Below are positions 35,701-42,930 of a stretch of DNA of 49,712 bases, in pieces. A model generated the notes under the pieces. That model did not search any database. It saw nothing but the letters and a program-made list of their open reading frames with translations, and was not told where the DNA came from. The stretch is from Geothermovivens sp964644845 (GTDB taxonomy: Bacteria; Zhuqueibacterota; Zhuqueibacteria; Oleimicrobiales; Geothermoviventaceae): contig CAZXXS010000053.1 of NCBI GenBank assembly GCA_964644845.1, forward strand, positions 1 to 49,712, written 5' to 3'. A program made the position numbers and the translations under genes. The stretch's first letter is position 1. Every line of letters begins with the position of its first letter.

Positions 35701-38040
35701 GGAGCCCTTGGCGGTGTGGTTGTAACTGCCAGCGCAGGCTCGGACGTGTTCCGGGACACGACCAGCGCCGACGGCCGTTACTTGCTGGAAGTAATCCCGG
35801 GGGTCTACGGCGTGGAATTCGAGAAGGAGGGCTACGTGTCCAGAGGCCCGTTCACGGTTGAAGTGCGGGAGGGGCAGCCCGTCGAACTTTCCGTTGCCCT
35901 CGACCGCGTCTTTACGTCAACCACCGTTGAGGGAATGGTGATGCGTCGCGGCAAAGGGCTCAGCAACGTCGAGATCCTGCTGAAACCTCTGGTCAACCGG
36001 TTTGCCCCGCGCACCGTGAGGACGGGTAGCGACGGCCACTTCCGGTTCGAGAATGTGCAGGCACCGGCGCCCTACAAACTCCGGGCGTTCCGCCAGGACC
36101 TCGGTGAGCTCTGGTCACCCCGGTTTGAACTGCAGGCCACGGGCTACACGCACAACTTCCGTTACCCCGGTGGTCAGATCAACGTGCACGTAACTGAGGC
36201 GGGAAAACGCGCTGTTCAGGGGCTTCCGGTTGCCATTTCGGGGCCCGGCTTGAACTTCCGGGCCGAGACGGACACCGCTGGCTGGGTACGTACCGCGGAT
36301 AACCTACGCGGAGGTCAGTACAAGATCTCGCTTGAAACTCCGGACAATCTGGTCGGTCCGGAACCATTTGCGCTGACGCTACCGGAGGACTCTGTGCGCA
36401 ATCTGGAGGTTTGGCTCCCGTTTGTGGCCAGTGTGCCGGAGTCCTGTTCGGTCGACGCGCCACTCAGTGTCGCGCTGTTTGCCCGCGCAGAAGCCACGGA
36501 CACGGTCTGGGCGTACTTCAAGCCAGTCGGGGCATCGGCCTACGTTCGTACCGCGCTTTCAGCGTCAGACACAGCGGAGTCAGGTGGTTTCACCGTTGTT
36601 TACACCGGAAAGCTTCCAGCCCAGGCCCAGACGGGAAAACTCCTGTGCTACTTCAAGACCACGTTTCGCGGGCTAAACTACACCAACAAGACAGAGCCCT
36701 ACGTCGTAAAGATCACGGGCTCCGGTGTGCTGAAGCGCGTCGAACTGGTTGCCACTTCCACCACCACAACGGTTCGGGTGCCCATTTTGGTTGAAGCCAG
36801 GGCTTACGATTTGAACAACAAACCCGTTCGTCCGGACAGCGTGCGCTGGAGCCTCGTCCAGGGGGATGCCGAACTCCAGCCGAACTCGTCCGATCCCACC
36901 AAAGCGATCTTCCTGGCCACACAGGAAACGCAAGCAATTGTCCGCGCTGACGTAATCAAGCGGGGTCGCAAGTCCTCGTCGACGCTTGAAATCTCGGCCG
37001 AACAACACGTGCTCGCGAGCCTCACGCTGACCGCTGAAAGGCGCGAAATCTCAAGCCGCGAGACGCTCCGAATCAGCTACGCAGCCCTTGACACGGCCGG
37101 ACACCCCATGACCGTCTGGCCGCGTTGGACTCTCCGCCCGAGCACAGCAGGTCGGCTCGAGGTTACCGAAGATGGGCAGTTTGCCACGTTCGTACCCGAC
37201 ACCGCTTTCTTCGGACAGGTATTCATCCAGGCACGAGACAGCCTCACCGGCACAACCGTCGGCCTTTACGACGCTCCGAGTGTGCGACTGGCGGACCGAG
37301 GCCTGTCTGTGTACCAGGCTGTGACGTACAACTCACCGGCCACCGAAGCTACCGACGGTCAGGGATTCCGTGTGCAACTTCCGGCCAACCCGGTTCCCGA
37401 GGGGACATCGCTCAGACTGCGTCTGAAAAAGTTCGTCCCGGCAGACGTCAAGCGCCTGACAGCGCATTTTGAACTGGTCGGCGAGCTGTACAACCTGATT
37501 GCCAACACAGCGTTGAGCCCCGGCAAGAAGGCCACGCTCGTTTTCCCGCTGCCGCCTGGCGAATCGGCTGAGGATTTCGTCGTCGGCCGCTGGAACAGCC
37601 GTACCCTGGGCTGGGACATTCTCCCCAGCCGCAAACACGTGCTCGGCTTAGCGGTGGATGTCACCAGCTTCAGCGAGTTTGCACTGCTTCAGGCCAGTGA
37701 ACCTCTGGATCTGAAACAGGTCGTCCTGAAACCAAATCCCTTCAGTCCAAACGATCCCTACGGGTTGCAGATCGGTTTCCGGCTCACGTCGAATGACGTT
37801 CGAAAACCCTTTGTGACGGTGAAAATTTACAACATGCGAGGGCAACTGGTTCGCACGCTGGTTCGCGACGAGCCCATGCCAAAAGGCTTGTACGAACCCG
37901 GAGATCCACGTTGCTTACGCTGGGATGGCACCACGGACGACGGTCGCCTGGCGCGCAACGGCCGCTACGTGGTGCAGATTCGGGTCAAAGACGGTACCGG
38001 CACCAAGGAAGTCCTGAAAAGCGTGGTGCTGATCAAGTGA
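29725..38040 (+). CDS. Giant exported protein with about 22 carboxypeptidase-regulatory-like repeats and FlgD-like tail
   Basis: A 2771-residue predicted surface protein. The ATG at 29725 follows AGGAG at seven bases; the TTG just before it is less likely. The signal peptide is VAVLALLATLVLGTVPRLNA. Residues about 30-365 contain fibronectin-III-like domains (APTFSWEPVAGVPFYHVIL, IPFSWSNIPDAVLYYVYIS). Residues about 370-2230 hold about 22 tandem beta-sandwich repeats of about 85 residues, each with the pattern GxVxxxxGxPLxGATVxA...T...GxYxLxxLPPGTYTVxAxKxGY, known as CarboxypepD_reg or CNA-B-like domains. Ig-like domains and a ZU5-like region (near 2530-2660) follow. The last about 100 residues (LKPNPFSPNDPYG...KSVVLIK) are a FlgD-like/type-IX-style tail. 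The repeats differ strongly in sequence. The likely role is adhesion, a stalk or carbohydrate contact. Confidence 0.85.
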   Translation: MQRRKVAVLALLATLVLGTVPRLNAGQEHLVNTAFLQSRANLTADLVLTEVPLGLNSSSSLVRVAWTPEVSGVLRYSALPSGADPANYPYELPAASLETNQPGLLEFYGSALPAGVWYAVVVSGNDHSAEFTIIREADESPRMIGPQTALGDSGISTNAPTFSWEPVAGVPFYHVILSDTPFEVEKDDQGNTVTRGANIIWQAITPETSILYPTPDPSGFFADTQAPPLVKGVRYNWIVLNNYGNNPALTSSVTGGPTGFSVNVPLPFDPPVNLYPEPGALISGDVIPFSWSNIPDAVLYYVYISRYEEVNGSQALVPVWSGITTEPTLDFDASLALQEGYYVWKVLAQDESGKGAMGDTTGFYYSSKSAPVTFRTYDLNGLVLPRVNLSLQVVGGGLSPFPLATDDTGALDRDLPLNDYEVTASKSAYEDTTVFFSVTTEAEHVTVTIRLRRSPATVHGSTVDQDGNPLPYATVTAALADSDYTRAVSSDQNGRFSLSLDAGHWRIQATKPSYEASVTRELILNAGDDVDLDTLYGEPLVLTERQLVVSGTVLTPELAPVWHATVSATKDEETETAYTDASGNYALNLSPGTWTLKASKDGYSSQPPVTLELLDHDVAQDFELTPRANVLSGQVLSGGEPLEGATVRATPGSGTPVEAQTDAFGSYNLSLPQGDYTVNAQKDGYATSEDKTFSLGLGETVTGVDFELTPLTAWIEGTTTDAAGEALADVHVSNGDNETISAEDGSFRLGVPPGTHTLRAEKTGYITPQPATVSVGPGQTVTGVDFSLAPNASVLTGGVRSDGLPVAQAVVTASSGESVVAQTETADDGSYRLSVAPGDYVLKCQKTNYLATPESLAVKAGPGQTFTGLDFELALNVATLSGSVTEPSGPVRAATVRAQPSGSSEISYETQTGTDGTYILKVPPGTSYTLTAEKRGYQAGTAATGVLAAGSSVTFDLAIVPQQSAVVGTVHDSSGNALAGVTVQAVASSASFEGTTDSRGNFYLGVEAGTYTLTASKAGYATASREVTVAVGDTAGPVLFTLQPTFGSMDVLVTDTETGRPVAGATVRATEAATGLGATGTTDTSGQLLLDRLVPGIYSLTASHSAYAEQTLEGKVLASNASLHVDFQLRKLTGRIAGICQTGGEGIPNVTVVATDSLGSPKTVVTAADGSYRFDNVPPGSYTVRASLAGYRSDGEKAVRVTDQTTARADFALYPNTGTIRGVVTDEHDVGVEHVQIVARGANGNEGQDTTDVDGSFLIASLAPDTYTVTATLAGYTSAPSDTQVVLTEGSTLQLRFGLRPNRRRLTGWVRSQTGSALSNVAVKATFGTETLQARTSVDGAFALEGLPPESQVRLTTVITKQGFDNADTSVTVGNSDLTGVVLRVVVHRASISGNAGLQGVKITATSGPVGNVQTFTDASGNYRLENLYAGTYTVAAEKAGYLAQPEQMSVAIASPESEVNGVDFSLQEIKVALGGRVVSRATSRPVPNAAVSLWSRYGTQRAQTDANGRFTFSNLPPETDYSVGTALPQLDFDNADTTVHLATTNGTTGDLRVGVHNSVLYGRVTNTGGAPVAGATVQISELDTVLSTDAEGRFRLAHLAPGTVELVATAPGYRLSQIQTSLSEFDSTAVTFQLTRRQSAIFGTVKADGIKLENALVTLLQASDSTELAVDTTDVAGTYAFENLTAGTGFLLLFQKTGYRDTVLGPVVLSGQNVALNVDLLPLPNAILGTVTLAASGQPATGAQVLAQGLNGASFATHTGPFGDFVFASLPAGTYSLAATLDSLASPATVATLEAGKSVRKLLRLQRTAGIRGVVRQDDNPVSEAAVVATNNATGVVASARSDSNGSYQLTGLLGGDYVITATAIGYVPDPPYHTLSLKPGEQASLDITLRPQSNAIFGRVTDPHQAGLYGVQITAQGNSGKTVARTDRNGEYRMEGVRVGTYVVTAELFGYRSPGPDTVNVTVDAPAVANFVLQPILNRISGTVTDSLTGGALGGVVVTASAGSDVFRDTTSADGRYLLEVIPGVYGVEFEKEGYVSRGPFTVEVREGQPVELSVALDRVFTSTTVEGMVMRRGKGLSNVEILLKPLVNRFAPRTVRTGSDGHFRFENVQAPAPYKLRAFRQDLGELWSPRFELQATGYTHNFRYPGGQINVHVTEAGKRAVQGLPVAISGPGLNFRAETDTAGWVRTADNLRGGQYKISLETPDNLVGPEPFALTLPEDSVRNLEVWLPFVASVPESCSVDAPLSVALFARAEATDTVWAYFKPVGASAYVRTALSASDTAESGGFTVVYTGKLPAQAQTGKLLCYFKTTFRGLNYTNKTEPYVVKITGSGVLKRVELVATSTTTTVRVPILVEARAYDLNNKPVRPDSVRWSLVQGDAELQPNSSDPTKAIFLATQETQAIVRADVIKRGRKSSSTLEISAEQHVLASLTLTAERREISSRETLRISYAALDTAGHPMTVWPRWTLRPSTAGRLEVTEDGQFATFVPDTAFFGQVFIQARDSLTGTTVGLYDAPSVRLADRGLSVYQAVTYNSPATEATDGQGFRVQLPANPVPEGTSLRLRLKKFVPADVKRLTAHFELVGELYNLIANTALSPGKKATLVFPLPPGESAEDFVVGRWNSRTLGWDILPSRKHVLGLAVDVTSFSEFALLQASEPLDLKQVVLKPNPFSPNDPYGLQIGFRLTSNDVRKPFVTVKIYNMRGQLVRTLVRDEPMPKGLYEPGDPRCLRWDGTTDDGRLARNGRYVVQIRVKDGTGTKEVLKSVVLIK

Positions 38041-38102
38041 GGTGCCGAGAAACGTTGACAAGGGGTCCAAGTAGCATTTGAAACCTCAGGAGTTTGCTTC
38101 CA

Positions 38103-39056
38103 ATGAAAATGATTCGGATTCCGCTACTGATCTCGTTCGCAGCCCTGGTTCCCGTGGCAGCGGGGGCTCAGTCCCTTTCACACGTGCCCGCCGCGTTCTT
38201 GGACGTCGGGCTCGACGCCAGAGGCACAGCCATGGCCGGGGCTAACGTTGTGGTTGCCCGCGACCTCGCTGCAGTAGTGTGGAATCCCGCGGGCCTCGTC
38301 AGCATCGGCTCATCCCGGCAGCTGATGCTGAGCACTACCCGGCAGCTTGGCCTGGTGCCCTACCACCTGTTGGTCTTCGGGAAAAAAGTAGCTGGAACAC
38401 CTGCAGCTGTGGGGGCTACAACATCAGGCGACGATGTGCTGCGGGAGAATTCAGCTTTCGTAGCGGCTGCCCGACGGGTGGCACCCTACACGACAGCCGG
38501 GATCGCGCTCAAGCTCTACCAGGCAAGCTTTGGCAACAACGCCGGTGGCCAGTGGGAAATCGAAAATGCGGATCGGCAGGTGCGCGGTTCAGCTTTCGGT
38601 GCAGGCCTCGACGTGGGCGTTCGTTACGTCAGTCGAAAAGGTCTGGCAGCCGCCCTCGTTGCCAAGAACCTCTTCTCCAGTGTTAGCTACAACGCCAGCA
38701 ACGCGGCGGGAACAGCCAAGGGGGGCAGCGAAAGTATTCCCACGGAGTGGATTGCCGGTCTGGGCGTTGCCGCCACGAGGTACACGCTGTTCGAACTGGA
38801 CCTGCACAAGGCGACGCACGCGGACGTGCGCGACCGCGTGGCCATTGGCGCCGAGCAGATTCTGTTCGGCATGTTTGCCGTGCGCGCCGGGTACGCCCAG
38901 AACCTCGACGCCGCGCAGGTCGAACGCAACGTAACGGTGGGCAGTGGACTGGCTCTGAACCTGCCCCGCACAGGGTTGCGGGTAGGCCTCGACCTGGCAT
39001 ACCTGATCACTGAACTGCAGAATTTTCTTCACGTTTCATTTCGGGTAATCTGGTAG
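38103..39056 (+). CDS. PorV/PorQ-family outer-membrane protein
   Basis: A 317-residue exported barrel protein. The signal peptide ends at AAGAQS. The mature N terminus SLSHVPAAFLDVGLDARGTAMAGA, followed by AVVWNPAGL, is the hallmark of the PorV/PorQ (UPF0164) family. In type IX secretion PorV shuttles cargo whose C-terminal sorting domain has been recognised. The ATG at 38103 has AGGAG ten bases upstream; an ATG two codons later is an alternative. The gene follows the giant sorting-tail protein by 62 bases, fitting a cargo-and-shuttle pair. No other type IX genes are in the window. Confidence 0.8.
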   Translation: MKMIRIPLLISFAALVPVAAGAQSLSHVPAAFLDVGLDARGTAMAGANVVVARDLAAVVWNPAGLVSIGSSRQLMLSTTRQLGLVPYHLLVFGKKVAGTPAAVGATTSGDDVLRENSAFVAAARRVAPYTTAGIALKLYQASFGNNAGGQWEIENADRQVRGSAFGAGLDVGVRYVSRKGLAAALVAKNLFSSVSYNASNAAGTAKGGSESIPTEWIAGLGVAATRYTLFELDLHKATHADVRDRVAIGAEQILFGMFAVRAGYAQNLDAAQVERNVTVGSGLALNLPRTGLRVGLDLAYLITELQNFLHVSFRVIW

Positions 39057-39435
39057 TTTTTTCCCTCAAGCCACACGCCTGTTCCCCGATGGCCAGAAGT
39101 AGGCTCGCCCTTCCCGGCACAGTGTAGAGCGGGGAAGCCGATTGGCCAAGCCTGAAAGTGGCGGTCAAGCTCAGATGACGGGACGTACCCGGCTTCAGCC
39201 GGCCCGCCAAACGGACAGGTTACAGCCGCCTCTCTCGTGCCCCTCAAATCTTTTGCCTTTTCGACAAAACCTGGTAAATTTCGTACGGTAGCTAACGCAC
39301 GGGACAGTTGCTCCAAAGCGTTCGTGAGCGAAGTCTACGTGTGGCACCGACAGGCTGCGTGCAGCCAGTATCTGCCACCGTCCGAAATCCGCACGAGAGG
39401 TTCTCGAGCAACTTTGGTAGCCAAGGAGGTGCGCC
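39057..39435. other. Intergenic stretch with a promoter
   Basis: About 380 bases before the transglutaminase gene. It contains a short palindrome CCGGCTTCAGCCGG (39190-39203 region) and the promoter candidate at 39251-39282. No gene is seen. Confidence 0.5.
39251..39282 (+). promoter_or_regulatory. Bacteroidetes-type promoter of the transglutaminase gene
   Basis: TTTTG (39251-39255), 19 bases, then TAAATTTC (39275-39282). This fits TTTG-N19-TAnnTTTG with one mismatch at the last base. It implies a leader of about 145 bases. Confidence 0.5.
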
Positions 39436-41040
39436 ATGAGAAAGACTGTCACTTTGTTAGCCCTGTGCGCGTTTTTGCTCGTGTTGACGGGTTCGAGAAC
39501 CGCCACTGCCAAGCCGGGCGACGTCGTGAAGACCTTCCCAAGTCCCGGTCCGTGTCTAACGGGACTGGCCTGGGACGGACATCTTCTCTGGGCGGCAGAC
39601 CGCCGTACTGACTCGCTGTACGCCGTGGACCCGGCCACGGGTCACGTCGTCAGGAAGCTGCCGGCGCCTGGGTACTGGCCCTTAGGTCTCGCATTCGATG
39701 GGCAGACCCTCTGGTGCGTGGACAAAGACGACAACAAACTTTACCAGATTTCGCTCTCTAACGGCGAGATCCTCCACGTTGTCGACTCCCCGGCGCAGAA
39801 CCCGTTTGGGCTTGCCTGGGACGGTCAGCACCTTTGGCTGGCGGATGACGGTAGCAACCAGATCCTCCAGATCAGCACCGACGACGGGACAACAATCCGC
39901 AGCTTTCCGGCCCCGTCCGGCCATCCGCAGGGGCTGGCTTTTGATGGCACCTACCTCTGGATTTCTGACCGAATCGCAGACGAGTTGTACGTCGCCACCA
40001 CGGACGGCGAAGTGCTGTTCGTGCTGAAATCTCCCGGCCCGTACGCTACGGGACTGGCTTTTGACGGCAACATGTTGTGGAATGCCGACTACCAAACGGA
40101 CAGGCTCTACCAGCTGAAGGTAGACGACAAGGAAGTATTCTCCCGCTCAAATCCTCGCCATGCTACCGTTACACTCACACATCAAGTGCGAAACCAGGGT
40201 CCTGGCAAAATCACCCAGCTCGACGTGTACTTCGCCCTGCCAGAAAACCGCGACAGTCAGGTGATCGAAGGCGAGCCGTCGTTCTCCCCGACACCAGCAG
40301 ACATCGTCACCGACCAGTGGGGTCAACGTTTTGCCCACTTTCACTACACTGACATTCCACCGCAGGGCGTCGTGACCTCCAGAATGAACGTAAAGACCAC
40401 GGTGTACGAGATCACCTACTACGTGCGCCCGGAGAAAGTCGGTTCCCTTGGCGACATTCCGGAGGACATTCGGACGCGGTTTACCAAGGATGGTAGCAAG
40501 TACATGTTGAACGATCCAGTGATTCAGAACGCCGTGCGAGAGGCCGTGGGAAGTGAAGAAAATCCGTACTGGATCGCCCGGAAGATCTACCGCTACTTGA
40601 TGGGCAAAATGCACTACGAGCTGGCGGGCGGCTGGAACGTGGCGCCTGCGGTTCTGGCACGAGGCAGCGGTTCGTGTTCAGAGTACAGTTTCGTGTACAT
40701 TGCCATGGCTCGTGCGGCGGGCCTGCCAGCCCGCTACGTGGGTAGTGTGGTCGTCCGAGGCGACGACGCCTCGCTGGACGACGTTTTCCACCGGTGGGTC
40801 GAGGTCTACCTCCCCGGATACGGCTGGGTCCCGGTGGATCCAAGCGGCGGGGATCAGCCCAGCCGTCGTGCCCAGGCTCTTTACTTCGGGCACTTGAGCA
40901 ATCGTTTTCTGATCACCACCCAGGGCGGCGGGGACTCCCGCTACTTAGGCTGGACCTACAACATGGCCGAAACGTGGCGTGCCGAGCCCAAAACCAAGCT
41001 TCACATCGAGGCCATCGCGGAGTGGGAACCGCTGAGGTGA
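39436..41040 (+). CDS. Secreted beta-propeller protein with transglutaminase-like domain
   Basis: A 534-residue exported protein. A signal peptide (VTLLALCAFLLVLTGS) is followed by about five propeller repeats, residues 30-230, each with the pattern PxGLAFDGxxLWxxDxxxxxLYxI, as in NHL/Vgb-like propellers. Residues about 350-480 are a transglutaminase-like cysteine-protease-fold domain with the full triad: Cys414 in GSGSCSEYS, His452 in FHRWVEVYL and Asp468 in VPVDPS. Bacterial members are mostly peptidases or protein-modifying enzymes rather than cross-linkers. The ATG follows a strong AAGGAGGTGCGCC site. The gene is followed by a 760-base gap. Confidence 0.85.
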   Translation: MRKTVTLLALCAFLLVLTGSRTATAKPGDVVKTFPSPGPCLTGLAWDGHLLWAADRRTDSLYAVDPATGHVVRKLPAPGYWPLGLAFDGQTLWCVDKDDNKLYQISLSNGEILHVVDSPAQNPFGLAWDGQHLWLADDGSNQILQISTDDGTTIRSFPAPSGHPQGLAFDGTYLWISDRIADELYVATTDGEVLFVLKSPGPYATGLAFDGNMLWNADYQTDRLYQLKVDDKEVFSRSNPRHATVTLTHQVRNQGPGKITQLDVYFALPENRDSQVIEGEPSFSPTPADIVTDQWGQRFAHFHYTDIPPQGVVTSRMNVKTTVYEITYYVRPEKVGSLGDIPEDIRTRFTKDGSKYMLNDPVIQNAVREAVGSEENPYWIARKIYRYLMGKMHYELAGGWNVAPAVLARGSGSCSEYSFVYIAMARAAGLPARYVGSVVVRGDDASLDDVFHRWVEVYLPGYGWVPVDPSGGDQPSRRAQALYFGHLSNRFLITTQGGGDSRYLGWTYNMAETWRAEPKTKLHIEAIAEWEPLR

Positions 41041-41133
41041 GGCAGACCTTCACCGAAAGCTTGGCCGCCAGGGTCGGTTGACCAACAGCCGTGAACAAAA
41101 CTTGCGGAGAGGGGGATAGTGCGCAGGAGCAGG

Positions 41134-41177
41134 CAAGCAGTCGGCAGTCAGCAGTGGGCATTGGGCTGTGGGCAGTA
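41134..41177. repeat. Imperfect tandem AGTCGGCAGT-type repeat
   Basis: The units AGCAGTCGGCAGTCAGCAGT and GGGCATTGGGCTGTGGGCAGTA are degenerate copies of a seven- to eight-base unit (GCAGTCG/GCAGTGG). A reverse-complement copy, GACTGCCGACT, lies at 42246-42256 on the far side of the S23 gene. Confidence 0.6.
41139..41149. repeat. Left arm of 11-bp inverted repeat flanking the S23-type gene
   Basis: AGTCGGCAGTC is the exact reverse complement of GACTGCCGACT at 42246-42256. The two enclose about 1.1 kb containing one gene. Confidence 0.6.
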
Positions 41178-41803
41178 AGCGATGCGCAGTTCGCTACAAA
41201 TCCAGAAAATCGGTCATCCACCGGAAGTGCACAAAAGACGTGAAGCTGGCGGTCGTAACACACTGACTCGATGCACGTTGCACAGTGTTGCGGGGTCAAC
41301 TCAGCCCCAGTGAGGCCAAAAAAGCAGGACAACCTTGCAATCTCGCACTTTTTCCAGATCTGCTGTGGATCCGATCGCAGGGAAGAATCGAGTGCAAATG
41401 AGCCCCGACAGGTAACAAGCACCGTTTTTCGTCCGTGACGACCCGAAAGTTAGGGCCTCCAGTCAGGACAAAGTTTGACGTTCAAACCTTTTCCCTGGGC
41501 TTGTGGCTCCGTGAGCAGTTCTGAGCAAGTCCAGTGGTCAAAGCCATTGGGCAACGTTGAAAGGCATTGGCTCAAACAGTGCAGGCTGGGCGGAGTGGCA
41601 CTGGATTTCAGCGCGGCTGAATCGTTCCCCAACGAAAAAAACAGATCTCAAGAAGCGGTTGTACAGCCGCTGTTTCGCCACACAAAGGACCTTACGCAAA
41701 GAGACCGTACCTTATGTGTCCAAGAGTTCGAGCACGCTAATGGATGAGTCGTCGAGCAGTCCACAACGCTGAAGCGTGATTCACTTAAAACAGCGGGGGA
41801 CAA

Positions 41804-42226
41804 ATGCCAGGATTCAAGGATTTGCTTGTCTACCGGAAAGCCTTCAAGCTGGCGATGGAAATCTTCGAACTGAGCAAGCAGTTTCCTCCCGAGGAAAGGT
41901 ATGCCTTAGTCAGCCAGATTCGACGGTCCTCGAGGTCCGTTTGCTCAAACCTTGCCGAGGGATACAGGAAACGCCGCTATCAGGCTCACTTCTTGAGCAA
42001 GGTGTCCGACGCGGACATGGAGAACAGTGAAACACAGGTGTGGCTGGATTTCGCTTTCGCGTGCGGGTACATCGACAGGAGAACATTGAATCGGCTCTCA
42101 GAAGAGGCAAGGGGAATTGGGTGCTTACTGGGTGACATGCTGAGACACCCGGAAAAATACTCCGACAGGGACGAAAACACGTCCAGAGAAGAAAGGCGCG
42201 AACCTGATTTCGGGATGAAACCGTGA
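41804..42226 (+). CDS. Four-helix-bundle protein of the S23/23S rRNA intervening-sequence family
   Basis: A 140-residue helical protein. It starts FKDLLVYRKAFKLAMEIFELSKQFPPEERYALVSQIRRSS, with the family block RRSSRSVCSNLAEGY and a second half of helices (DADMENSETQVWLDFAF, LNRLSEEARGIGCLL). The family is known from intervening sequences inside 23S rRNA genes and as stand-alone genes scattered in genomes; it is structurally related to Avd of diversity-generating retroelements. Its function is unclear, perhaps nucleic-acid binding. The ATG follows GCGGGGGAC. No rRNA or reverse transcriptase is in the window. Flanking short inverted repeats suggest it travels as a small unit. Confidence 0.85.
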   Translation: MPGFKDLLVYRKAFKLAMEIFELSKQFPPEERYALVSQIRRSSRSVCSNLAEGYRKRRYQAHFLSKVSDADMENSETQVWLDFAFACGYIDRRTLNRLSEEARGIGCLLGDMLRHPEKYSDRDENTSREERREPDFGMKP

Positions 42227-42245
42227 GTAGCGCTCACCAGTTGAG

Positions 42246-42256
42246 GACTGCCGACT
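42246..42256. repeat. Right arm of 11-bp inverted repeat flanking the S23-type gene
   Basis: GACTGCCGACT lies 20 bases after the S23-type gene stop and is the exact reverse complement of 41139-41149. Confidence 0.6.
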
Positions 42257-42329
42257 ACAAGGTACACACTTTCTCTGTGTCCGCGCTGATTGCGTCATCC
42301 AGTTCCTGACGAATTTCCTGGGCGACCCA

Positions 42330-42905
42330 ATGATCTTCCAAACCCTGAATCCACTCTTGATGTTCGACACCCGTGTTTTCATTCTTCTCAATGCTCGATG
42401 GCACTGCGGTTTCCTCGACGTCATCATGCCCTTCGTCACAAATCTGGACAACTGGCGGCTGCCGATTCTGGTTGGGTTGGTGGGTCTGATGGTGTTCGGG
42501 GGCACGAGAGGGCGCTGGGCTGTGTTCTTAGCTGTCCTGGCCCTGGCACTCGGCGACCAACTGAGTAGCCACTGGCTCAAACCCCTCATCGGTCGAACAC
42601 GACCGTGTCACCTCGTGGAGCCCGTGCGATTGCTTGTTTCCTGCAGCGGCTCTTTCTCCTTCCCGTCATCCCACGCGACCAACATCGCCGCCAGTATGAC
42701 TGTTTTCGCGCTGTTCTACCGCCGTTTTGCTGCCTTTTTCGCTTTTCTCGCGTTCCTCGTGGGTTACTCCCGTGTGTACGTCGGCGTTCACTACCCCCTG
42801 GACGTCCTCGCTGGGTGGCTCCTCGGGTTTGGAATTGCTTTCGTTCTCTACCGACTCTGGCTTTGCTACCAGAGGCGGTGCTGGGAAAATTCGTCGTGGA
42901 TCTGA
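42330..42905 (+). CDS. PAP2-family membrane phosphatase
   Basis: A 191-residue integral membrane phosphatase of the PAP2 superfamily, which dephosphorylates lipid phosphates such as undecaprenyl pyrophosphate or phosphatidic acid on the outer face of the inner membrane. The three catalytic motifs are present: KPLIGRTRP, FPSSHATN and SRVYVGVHYPLDVLAGW. About five to six hydrophobic helices are visible. The ATG at 42330 lacks a clear ribosome binding site; an ATG ten codons later (MFDTRVF) is possible. The gene ends 25 bases before the esterase gene, so the two are likely one transcript. Confidence 0.85.
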   Translation: MIFQTLNPLLMFDTRVFILLNARWHCGFLDVIMPFVTNLDNWRLPILVGLVGLMVFGGTRGRWAVFLAVLALALGDQLSSHWLKPLIGRTRPCHLVEPVRLLVSCSGSFSFPSSHATNIAASMTVFALFYRRFAAFFAFLAFLVGYSRVYVGVHYPLDVLAGWLLGFGIAFVLYRLWLCYQRRCWENSSWI

Positions 42906-42930
42906 CTGACAAACGCAGGAGGTTCTTGTC

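Larger units (their letters stand above)
41041..41803. other. Gene-free stretch with short tandem motif
   Basis: About 760 bases without a convincing gene. At 41134-41177 a run of variants of GCAGTCGGCAGT / GCAGTGGGCA / GTGGGCAGTA forms an imperfect tandem repeat. One copy is the left half of the inverted repeat around the S23 gene. Small frames at 41475-41772 are not protein-like. Confidence 0.5.

Noticed and set aside
41804..42226. Diversity-generating retroelement accessory gene (avd)
   Set aside because: The S23-type protein is related in fold, but there is no reverse transcriptase, template repeat or variable repeat in the window.
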